A program made the position numbers and the translations under genes. The notes beneath the pieces were generated by a model that worked only from the letters and a program-made list of their open reading frames with translations, did no database searches and had not been told where the DNA came from. This document shows, piece by piece, positions 8,005 through 13,855 of a stretch of 13,855 nucleotides of DNA. The stretch covers positions 1-13,855 of the forward strand of contig DQSP01000062.1 in assembly GCA_015663215.1 (NCBI GenBank). Direction: 5' to 3'. Position 1 is the stretch's first letter. Every line of letters starts with the position of its first letter. The DNA is from Sulfurimonas sp. (lineage in GTDB: Bacteria; Campylobacterota; Campylobacteria; Campylobacterales; Sulfurimonadaceae).

Positions 8005-9366
8005 TTAATATCCTTTTGTATTTGCAAGTTTTTCTAAAGCAAAGATTTTCTCATTGCGTTTGTTTCTCGCCATTTGAAGTTGGAGCGTTTTTTCTATCTG
8101 TTGTGATTGTTTAATTATAACATCATTCATTGATGTAAGTTTCTCTCTGTATCGTCCCTCATAGTTTGCATAGATAGCGGCTGCTAAGTCTAACTCTTTT
8201 GTTAAAGATTCTATCTCTTGGTCCGCACTGAGTATCTCAGTTCTTATCTTTGCTATTTGAAGTCTTATACCATTTTTTGCAAGACTTACTTGTGAGTGCA
8301 TTTTTAATAATTCTAGTTGTGACTTTTGGATTTTAGCACTATCGCTACCACCATTAAAAATATTCCATGTAAGTCTTGCACCTACTGTATAAGCACTATG
8401 ATCAACCGCATCTCCTAAGAAACTATTATCAGCAGTGGCGACCTCACCAAAGGCTCCAATAGTAGGGTAGTAAGATGCTTCTTCACTTGAGAGCATATTT
8501 TTTCTGATGACTAAACCTGTGCTGGCTTTTTGAATGTCAAGGTTTGATGAGAGAATATTCTCATCGCTAATACTTGGCATCTGTATCTGCATGTCTGGTA
8601 CTGTTATATCTGATACTTTTTGGTTAAGTAAAAAGCTTATATAGTGATACAAGAGTGTTTTGTTAGACTGCATCTGTATTAAGAGTCTCTCTACATTTCC
8701 TTTCTTTGCTTTTACTTCTAAAAGGTCAACTTTTTTTGCATATCCTACATCTATCATACTTTGGGTAGTTTTTTGGAGGTGATCTATGTTTGTAAGTATA
8801 GTAGATAAGTTAAGGATTGAATTTTCAAGTAGAGCCATGTTATAGTAAGATTTTCTTAGCTCGTAAATTTTAGTATTGATAAGTTCTTCTTTTTCTAAGG
8901 ACTTCATTTTTGTCATAGAGTGCATGATGTCACCGTATGAACTTAAAGCGAAACCTGTAAAAAGAGGCACTTCATAACGAAGTTTACTTTGAAAAAAGTT
9001 TCTATCATCTGGATAGTTTAAGCTATCTGGTGGTGTTGTCATATATGCAGGGTCAGTTTGTGCAGGTAAATTTGAATCAGCAAAACCAAAGTCCCCAAAT
9101 GTAGCTTCACGAGAAGTAAGTTTAAAACCAAAAACATTTCCAGCATCATTACTCCGTGCTGCATCTTGAATAAAATCAAGTTTACCCCAGTGAGCTCCAG
9201 AAACACTACTCTCATCCTCTTGTGCTATTTTCACATCAAGAGTAGCAGCTTTGATTTCTAAGTTTTCTTTTTGTAGTATATCTATAGCTTCATCTAAAGT
9301 AAGTCTATCTACAGAAGCTATAAGTAACTGTTGCATTAACATCATAACAACTATGAGTATCTTCAT
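8005..9366 (-). CDS. TolC-family outer-membrane efflux protein
   Basis: A 453-residue outer-membrane factor. It has a signal peptide (about 1-18, MKILIVVMMLMQQLLIAS), then RLTLDEAIDILQKENLEIKAA, the typical opening helix of TolC-like proteins. Long amphipathic helices rich in Lys, Glu, Gln and Leu follow in two repeats, e.g. about 150-245 and 330-445, with a barrel-like strand GARLTWNIFNGG before the second helix pair. Length is usual for the family. ATG 9366 has AAGGGA six bases upstream. It is the first gene of the efflux operon and should form the exit duct through the outer membrane. It is preceded by a promoter region holding a perfect palindrome, suggesting repressor control. Confidence 0.88.
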   Translation of the reverse strand: MKILIVVMMLMQQLLIASVDRLTLDEAIDILQKENLEIKAATLDVKIAQEDESSVSGAHWGKLDFIQDAARSNDAGNVFGFKLTSREATFGDFGFADSNLPAQTDPAYMTTPPDSLNYPDDRNFFQSKLRYEVPLFTGFALSSYGDIMHSMTKMKSLEKEELINTKIYELRKSYYNMALLENSILNLSTILTNIDHLQKTTQSMIDVGYAKKVDLLEVKAKKGNVERLLIQMQSNKTLLYHYISFLLNQKVSDITVPDMQIQMPSISDENILSSNLDIQKASTGLVIRKNMLSSEEASYYPTIGAFGEVATADNSFLGDAVDHSAYTVGARLTWNIFNGGSDSAKIQKSQLELLKMHSQVSLAKNGIRLQIAKIRTEILSADQEIESLTKELDLAAAIYANYEGRYREKLTSMNDVIIKQSQQIEKTLQLQMARNKRNEKIFALEKLANTKGY

Positions 9367-9396
9367 GGCAAATCCCTTATTAATTTATTTAAAATG

Positions 9397-9415
9397 AAAT
9401 TATAACTTATAATTT
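9397..9415. promoter_or_regulatory. Perfect 19-base palindrome, candidate repressor operator
   Basis: The sequence AAATTATAACTTATAATTT is a perfect inverted repeat with 9-bp arms around one central base. It lies 31 bases upstream of the TolC-like gene and contains a - strand TATAAT at 9404-9399, a candidate -10 box. A second TATAAT (9426-9421, - strand) lies just upstream. A dimeric regulator bound here would block the efflux promoter. The AT-rich context raises the odds of a chance palindrome. Confidence 0.45.
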
Positions 9416-9420
9416 TTGTA

Positions 9421-9446
9421 ATTATATCATTTTTATATAAAATCAA
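9421..9446 (-). promoter_or_regulatory. Candidate promoter of the efflux operon
   Basis: On the - strand TATAAT (9426-9421) is preceded by TTGATT (9446-9441) with a short 14-base spacer in a T/A-rich stretch. The -35 spacing is poor, but -35 conservation is weak in Campylobacterota. Transcription would begin near 9412-9416, at the edge of the palindrome. Confidence 0.35.
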
Positions 9447-9514
9447 GAAATTTAAGCTAATTTTTATCTTCAATGTTGTTTTGCTATCTTAACATTGATT
9501 TTACACTTCAAATG

Positions 9515-9520
9515 TATAAT
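9515..9520 (+). promoter_or_regulatory. -10 box TATAAT before the DUF255 gene
   Basis: A consensus TATAAT lies six bases upstream of ATG 9527. The -35 region has only weak candidates (TTAACA 9489-9494, TTGATT 9495-9500). Transcription would be expected to begin at about the A of the start codon, giving a leaderless mRNA. There is no ribosome binding site in the six bases between. Confidence 0.45.
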
Positions 9521-9526
9521 CTAAGC

Positions 9527-11464
9527 ATGAAAACCATATTATTATTAATCACTCTGTTGATTCTATCATTAAATGCAAAAGAATTTACTAATGCACTCGA
9601 GTTTGAAACATCTCCTTACCTACTTTCGCATAAGTATGACCCAGTAAATTGGATGCCGTGGGGAGAAAAAGCTTTTGCAAAAGCAAAACGCGAGAATAAA
9701 GCAATTTTCTTATCATTAGGATATTCTACTTGTCATTGGTGCCATGTAATGCAAAGAGAGTCTTTTAAAAATAAAAAACTTGCAAAACTTTTTAACAAGT
9801 ACTTTATCTCTATTAAAGTTGATCGTGAAGAGATGCCCCATCTTGACTCTCTTTATCAAGAAGTTTATCTTAAGATGAAACATCATGCTGGTGGATGGCC
9901 TTTAAGTATGTTTATGACACCTGATAAAAAGGTTTTTTATGGGGGAACTTATATACCGCTACATAAACAGACTTACTCAGAGGGTTTAGACACTCTTGTA
10001 GAAAAGTTAGGAAAAAAATATCAAAGATATGATACTGATTTTCAAAAAGAGTTAAAAGAGATACAAAAAACAATTCATAAAAAAGTAGTTTATGAGGAAG
10101 TGCAAGCAGGTGATATATCGGTTAATACATTAAGTGATTCACTCAAAGAGAATTTTGATGAGATATATAGTGGTTTTGGAAGTGGACGCAAGTTCCCTGA
10201 AGCTGCAAAACTCTCTTTAATGATGGATATAGCACAGTTAAACAGTGATGAAGAGCTGTATGATTACTCATATGAGATGCTTGATACTATGGCACTAAGA
10301 GGTTTGTATGATCAAGTTGAAGGTGGTTTCTTTCGTTACACAGTAGATGCTGCATGGGAGATACCACATTTTGAGAAGATGCTTTACGATCAAGCAGAAC
10401 TGATTCCTCTATATGTAAGAGCATATTTAAGAACAGGAAAGCAACTTTACAAAGATGTAGTTGTAGAGACTATAGATATGCTCGATGCACGTTATGTTAA
10501 AGACGACTTATACTATAGTGCAAGTGATGCAGATACTCACCATGAAGAGGGTGCTTATTTTGTATTTACAAAAAAAGAACTTAGCGGCAGTGGTGTCAAA
10601 TATATAGAAAATTTTGAAGATAAAATGCATCTTAATATTTATGATGATGCACGACCTAAAAACTTTAAAAGTATGCGAAAAAAATTACTTAAAGTTCGTG
10701 CAAAAAAAGAGTATCCATTTATAGATAAAAAAATTAATACTGCATGGAATGCTTTAATGATTGAAGCACTTTATAGTGCCTCTTTAATCGATGAAAAGTA
10801 TGCGAAAAAAGCCGAAAAAACACTTAAGGCTTTAACAGACTTAATGTTCAAAAACTATGACTTATATCATCAAACTGTTATCGGAGTTGCACCAAAACAA
10901 AAAGGTCTTTTAGAAGACTACAGTTTTTTTATAGGAGCTTTAATCGCTGGATATGAAGTAGACTATGACAAAAAGAAGCTGGATTTTGCAGAGTATCTTC
11001 TCAACCATGCAAACTCTAAGTTTTATAAAAAAGGCATCTGGTACTTAAGTGATGATATATTGCATATAAAAGCAGGTCTTATAGATAAGTACTACACCTC
11101 GCCTCTGTCTAAGATGTTACAAAACATTATAAATCTAGCAGCATTAAGGGCATCTTTTCGTTATGAAAAACTAGCAAATGCAACCCTAGAACTTCAAGAG
11201 GAAGAGTTAAAGCATAAACTTTATGATGTGCCAGCATTAGCAAGAGCATACCTTATGAAAAACCTTAAAGTTACAACTTTAAAAAGTAACAGAAGTAACT
11301 TGAAAAAGCATATAAAAGAGATAAAAAGAACTACGTACCCGTATGTTTTAACAAAAGAAGAGAAGTATAATGATTATCTAGCATGTACAATCAGACTCTG
11401 TTTTTCTAAAGATAAAAGTCTAAAAAAAGTGCTCAAAGCAATAGATTTAAAAAGAAGATGGTAA
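9527..11464 (+). CDS. Exported DUF255/YyaL-type thioredoxin-fold protein
   Basis: A 645-residue protein of the DUF255 (YyaL/SPATA20-like) family. From ATG 9527 it begins [17 protein letters not shown], a convincing signal peptide. In-frame ATGs at 9473 and 9512 would bury it under a polar extension and have no better ribosome binding site. The thioredoxin-like domain follows (about 20-160) with [14 protein letters not shown], then [12 protein letters not shown] with the Cys pair at C69/C72, KVDREEMP and [13 protein letters not shown]. The rest is a predicted alpha/alpha toroid resembling glycosidase-type folds, with [24 protein letters not shown] and YYSASDADT. Bacterial members are mostly cytosolic, so export to the periplasm is unusual. 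The catalytic role of the family is not established; redox activity of the CxxC is plausible. It is divergent from the efflux operon and 37 bases upstream of the next gene. Confidence 0.82.
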   Translation: MKTILLLITLLILSLNAKEFTNALEFETSPYLLSHKYDPVNWMPWGEKAFAKAKRENKAIFLSLGYSTCHWCHVMQRESFKNKKLAKLFNKYFISIKVDREEMPHLDSLYQEVYLKMKHHAGGWPLSMFMTPDKKVFYGGTYIPLHKQTYSEGLDTLVEKLGKKYQRYDTDFQKELKEIQKTIHKKVVYEEVQAGDISVNTLSDSLKENFDEIYSGFGSGRKFPEAAKLSLMMDIAQLNSDEELYDYSYEMLDTMALRGLYDQVEGGFFRYTVDAAWEIPHFEKMLYDQAELIPLYVRAYLRTGKQLYKDVVVETIDMLDARYVKDDLYYSASDADTHHEEGAYFVFTKKELSGSGVKYIENFEDKMHLNIYDDARPKNFKSMRKKLLKVRAKKEYPFIDKKINTAWNALMIEALYSASLIDEKYAKKAEKTLKALTDLMFKNYDLYHQTVIGVAPKQKGLLEDYSFFIGALIAGYEVDYDKKKLDFAEYLLNHANSKFYKKGIWYLSDDILHIKAGLIDKYYTSPLSKMLQNIINLAALRASFRYEKLANATLELQEEELKHKLYDVPALARAYLMKNLKVTTLKSNRSNLKKHIKEIKRTTYPYVLTKEEKYNDYLACTIRLCFSKDKSLKKVLKAIDLKRRW

Positions 11465-11501
11465 AATACTGTAAATACTTTTACAAGGCAAAAACATAGA
11501 T

Positions 11502-11822
11502 ATGCAAATGGTAGTAGACTCCCTGAGAAAAAAAGGGAAAATTTATAAAAAAATGTTAGAAATAACTCCTAAAGAGTTAGGTGTTCGTAACAAGATAAAA
11601 ATCTATAAAGCAACAGATCAAACAGGGTATTTCTGGGCGATATTTGCTGTGAGTCAAAAGAGCAGAATTTTGATGAAAGATGTACATAAATTTCAAGAAA
11701 TATATGTAAAACTGACAGTTTTTTGTGAGCATAACTTTAAGCATAAGATTATCTTTATAGATGCTCCTTTATGTTCAAAAGCAAAGCTCGCATTTAAAGA
11801 AGCAGGGTGGAAAATCCAGTAA
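11502..11822 (+). CDS. Small basic protein of unknown function upstream of coaX
   Basis: A 106-residue Lys-rich, probably cytosolic protein with no signal peptide or membrane helix and no family that I recognise. It shows alternating strand and helix character (KIKIYKATDQTGYFWAIFAV, then KFQEIYVKLTVFCEHNF, IIFIDAPLC, and a final AKLAFKEAGWKI helix), consistent with a small alpha/beta fold. ATG 11502 is used here; ATG 11508 in the same frame is possible, and the upstream AAGG is 13 bases away, so the start is uncertain. Its stop overlaps the coaX ATG by one base (TAATG), which supports it as a real gene translated with coaX. Confidence 0.65.
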   Translation: MQMVVDSLRKKGKIYKKMLEITPKELGVRNKIKIYKATDQTGYFWAIFAVSQKSRILMKDVHKFQEIYVKLTVFCEHNFKHKIIFIDAPLCSKAKLAFKEAGWKIQ

Positions 11823-12439
11823 TGCTTTTATGTGATATTGGAAATACTTCGTATCATTTTTTAGATGGTGAAAAAGATTATAAAAAAGATGTAAAGAGTT
11901 TCGATGCATCCTGCATGAAAGAGACTATCTATTATATCTCTGTAAATTCTGAAGTAAACGCCACTCTTAAAACACTTCCTAACTGGATAAACTTATCTGC
12001 ATTTATAGATAAAGAGCAGTATTATGAGACTATGGGCATAGATAGAGTGGTAGCAGTAGAAGCTTTGTCAAACTCAGTAATAGTAGATGCAGGGAGTGCA
12101 ATAACAGTTGACATAGTTCGGGAAGGTCTATTTGAAGGTGGGTTTATCTATCCGGGAGTTGATGCAATGCAAAAAACTTATCTGAATATTTCACCTGCTC
12201 TTCATTATTCATTTAACTTTGACCTAGACTTAGATATAATGCCGAAAAATTCTCAAGATGCTATAAGTTATGGCTTTTTGAAGACACTTTACTCAGAAGT
12301 GATGTCACACAAACTCTCTGTTGTGCTCACTGGTGGTAATGCAAATGAACTACACAAGATATTTAAAGATGCTATTATAGATGAAAGACTCATTTTTAAT
12401 GGTATGAAAAAGATAATAAAAAAGGCTAAACTATGCTAA
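11822..12439 (+). CDS. coaX: Type III pantothenate kinase
   Basis: CoaX phosphorylates pantothenate, the first step of coenzyme A synthesis, in the cytosol. The 205-residue protein has the ASKHA-fold motifs: DIGNTSYHF (D5 to F13, phosphate loop), GIDRV (72-76), DAGSAITVD (89-97) and GGFIYPG (106-112), then LTGGNA (169-174). It is near the short size seen in Helicobacter and Campylobacter rather than the roughly 250 of many bacteria. ATG 11822 is chosen because it gives the usual MLL-DIGNT opening, forms TAATG with the previous stop, and has AGGGTGG about 11 bases upstream. A GTG at 11807 would add five residues. The gene overlaps hisG by seven bases. Confidence 0.9.
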   Translation: MLLCDIGNTSYHFLDGEKDYKKDVKSFDASCMKETIYYISVNSEVNATLKTLPNWINLSAFIDKEQYYETMGIDRVVAVEALSNSVIVDAGSAITVDIVREGLFEGGFIYPGVDAMQKTYLNISPALHYSFNFDLDLDIMPKNSQDAISYGFLKTLYSEVMSHKLSVVLTGGNANELHKIFKDAIIDERLIFNGMKKIIKKAKLC

Positions 12440-13056
12440 CAGTTGCACTTCCAAAAGGTCGTATTGCTAAAGAAACACTAGAAATATTTGAAACACTCTT
12501 TGGAGATGGATTTAAATTTGATGATAGAAAGCTCATTTTAGAAACACCCAACTTTCGTTTTTTACTTGTTCGTAACCAAGATGTTGCGACATATGTTTTT
12601 CATCAAGCAGCGGACATCGGTGTTGTTGGTTTAGACACTTTAGAAGAACAAGGTCTTGATGTAGTGCGTTTACTTGATCTTAAGCGCGGTGTTTGTAAAG
12701 TCTCTATAGGGATGAAAGTAGGGGAGAAGTTAGACCTTAGTAAGCCTGAGTTAAAAGTGGCTTCAAAAATGGTAAACATCACTAAACGCTACTTTGAAGA
12801 GAGAGCTGTAAGTGTTGAGATAATCAAGCTTAATGGTTCAGTTGAACTAGCACCGCTTATAGGTCTTGCAGATATGATAGTAGATGTAGTAGAAACGGGT
12901 GCTACAATGAAGCAAAATGGTCTTGAAGTAGTTCAAGACATCATGACAAGTTCTACATACCTCATAGCAAATAAAAACTCTTACATCGCTAAAAAAGATG
13001 AAGTTTTAGACATTTATGAAAAAATAAACAAAGTAATAAAAGCAGAAAATGACTAA
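12433..13056 (+). CDS. hisG: ATP phosphoribosyltransferase, short form (catalytic subunit)
   Basis: HisG condenses ATP with PRPP in the first step of histidine synthesis. At 207 residues this is the short form, which lacks the C-terminal regulatory domain and in other organisms works with HisZ. Motifs: ALPKGRI at the N-terminus (5-11), ADIGVVGLDTLEE (60-72) and the PRPP-binding segment ADMIVDVVETGATM (146-159). No hisZ-like gene is in the window. ATG 12433 has AAAAAGG seven bases upstream and overlaps the coaX end by seven bases (ATGCTAA), so the two are translationally coupled. Confidence 0.93.
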   Translation: MLTVALPKGRIAKETLEIFETLFGDGFKFDDRKLILETPNFRFLLVRNQDVATYVFHQAADIGVVGLDTLEEQGLDVVRLLDLKRGVCKVSIGMKVGEKLDLSKPELKVASKMVNITKRYFEERAVSVEIIKLNGSVELAPLIGLADMIVDVVETGATMKQNGLEVVQDIMTSSTYLIANKNSYIAKKDEVLDIYEKINKVIKAEND

Positions 13057-13732
13057 CTTAGACCTTTATGCAAAAGCAGAACACCTTTTAGGGATAGAAG
13101 AAGCTACCGAAGCTCTTTATGACCTCTATCGTTCTGAACTAGCGGACAAGGATGTAAAAACCCTTCTTGATGTAGGTTGTGGTCGTGGTGGTTTTATGCA
13201 GCGAATGATAAGTGATGGTGTGAAGTGTAAAGGTGTAGACCTTAGCTCTATCATGGTAAATGAATGTTTAGAGGCTGGACTTGACGCAGAGTGTATAAAC
13301 GCGAATGATGTAGAGGGTAAGTATGATGCCATTGTAAGTATCTTTGATGTGCTTAACTTTATGGATAATAATACTCTAGTAGACTTTCTAAACGCCATGG
13401 CAGATAAACTTAATGATGATGGTATCTTAATAGCAGATATAAATACACTTTATGGTTTTAAGGATGTCGCCGAGGGAACGATGAGTAAAGACAGAGATGA
13501 TGAATTTTTATGTGTTGATGCAATATTTCAAAATGATAAACTTGATACTCAGTTTACACTATTTCTTAAACAAGAAGATGGCTCTTACATAAAACATCAA
13601 GACTCAATCATCCAACATTTTCATAAGATAAAAACTTTTCAAAAGATAGAAAAGTTAAAGCTTATAGAAAAACAGACTTTTTCACTCTATGACACTGAAG
13701 ATAAGACCCTGCTTATCTTCAAAAAGAAGTAG
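13049..13732 (+). CDS. Class I SAM-dependent methyltransferase
   Basis: A 227-residue cytosolic methyltransferase. Motif I is LLDVGCGRGGF (39-49), the acidic end of strand 2 is GVDLS (D64), and the later motifs are YDAIVSIFDVLNFMDN (92-107) and LNDDGILIADINT (121-133). The substrate cannot be predicted; the C-terminal half has a DxxxxF-rich beta-sheet often seen in small-molecule methyltransferases. It starts eight bases inside hisG, without a strong ribosome binding site, so translation is likely coupled. It ends three bases before the convergent nitroreductase gene. Confidence 0.85.
   Translation: MTNLDLYAKAEHLLGIEEATEALYDLYRSELADKDVKTLLDVGCGRGGFMQRMISDGVKCKGVDLSSIMVNECLEAGLDAECINANDVEGKYDAIVSIFDVLNFMDNNTLVDFLNAMADKLNDDGILIADINTLYGFKDVAEGTMSKDRDDEFLCVDAIFQNDKLDTQFTLFLKQEDGSYIKHQDSIIQHFHKIKTFQKIEKLKLIEKQTFSLYDTEDKTLLIFKKK
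13697..13720. terminator. Stem-loop at the end of the methyltransferase gene
   Basis: A perfect 9-bp inverted repeat (GAAGATAAG 13697-13705 and CTTATCTTC 13712-13720) with a 6-base loop lies within the last codons of the methyltransferase gene. No T-run follows it in either direction, so it is not a canonical intrinsic terminator. Its position at a convergent junction with only three bases between stops makes a role in termination or 3' end stability possible. Confidence 0.3.
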
Positions 13733-13735
13733 CGT

Positions 13736-13855
13736 TTAGTCTATAAACTCTACTACTTCTTCTAGCGGCAGTCTTAATTGTTCTGACTGCTCGTTTAGTC
13801 TGTACCCAAATGGTAAGACAACAGAGAGTTGGTACTTACTAGTATCTAGTCCTAA
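13736..13855 (-). CDS. Nitroreductase-family protein, C-terminal part (partial)
   Basis: On the - strand the frame is open from the window edge to TAA at 13738-13736 and encodes 39 residues. The segment VVLPFGYRLNE followed by LRLPLEEVVEFID is typical of the C-terminus of FMN-dependent nitroreductase/NAD(P)H oxidoreductases, where a GYR element precedes a Pro and a final R-x-PLEEVV helix. The gene start lies outside the window. It converges on the methyltransferase gene with three bases between the stops. Confidence 0.75.
   Translation of the reverse strand, partial: LGLDTSKYQLSVVLPFGYRLNEQSEQLRLPLEEVVEFID

Noticed and set aside
8001..8027. TTG start extending the adaptor gene by nine codons
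   Set aside because: It overlaps the TolC-like gene, breaks the signal peptide and is a rare start codon. ATG 8000 is better.
11461..11484. GTAAAA/TTTTAC inverted repeat between the DUF255 gene and the small basic protein
   Set aside because: The six-base AT-rich arms with no GC core and no T-run are too weak for a terminator.
13126..13398. Open frame on the - strand opposite the methyltransferase
   Set aside because: It overlaps the SAM-binding motifs on the other strand. Its Ser-rich composition is typical of antisense translation.
13768..13790. GCAGTC/GACTGC inverted repeat inside the partial nitroreductase gene
   Set aside because: Six-base arms with an 11-base loop inside conserved coding sequence and no T-run; most likely chance.

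Overview
The window looks like chromosomal DNA from a free-living, AT-rich Campylobacterota (epsilonproteobacterium), most likely a Sulfurimonas/Sulfuricurvum-type organism. This is an inference from base composition, the small coaX, the short-form hisG and the overall protein style; no rRNA or other taxonomic marker is present. Genes are tightly packed, often with 1-8 base overlaps. No tRNA, rRNA, CRISPR array, insertion sequence or phage gene was seen.

Region 1 (1-3926, + strand). After the last 23 codons of an unrecognised upstream gene come three closely linked genes, all with signal peptides: an outer-membrane beta-barrel protein, a YtcJ-like amidohydrolase with an added Cys-rich C-terminal module, and a choloylglycine-hydrolase-family Ntn amidase whose catalytic Cys lies directly after the predicted signal-peptidase site. 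Together they look like an envelope module that admits and hydrolyses an amide substrate of unknown identity. A 12-bp stem-loop at 3949-3980 ends the operon and also serves the convergent operon.

Region 2 (3978-9366, - strand). A complete tripartite efflux operon reads TolC-like outer-membrane channel, short periplasmic adaptor, then an RND permease split into two genes. The break is in the cytoplasmic linker between the two six-helix halves. The halves overlap by one base (TAATG), and a strong ribosome binding site sits inside the end of the first half, so this looks like a real gene fission rather than a sequencing error. The divergent intergenic region (9367-9526) holds a perfect 19-base palindrome overlapping a candidate -10 box of the efflux operon, a plausible repressor operator.

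Region 3 (9527-13732, + strand). An exported DUF255/YyaL-type thioredoxin-fold protein with a CHWC motif is followed by a compact, overlapping set: a small basic hypothetical protein, type III pantothenate kinase (coaX), short-form ATP phosphoribosyltransferase (hisG) and a class I SAM-dependent methyltransferase. These are mainly housekeeping cofactor and histidine biosynthesis genes. The window ends with the 3' end of a convergent nitroreductase-family gene on the - strand.

The observations most worth following are the split RND permease, the palindromic operator candidate, the exported amide-hydrolysis module with its Cys-rich tail, and a possible leaderless start for the exported DUF255 gene.
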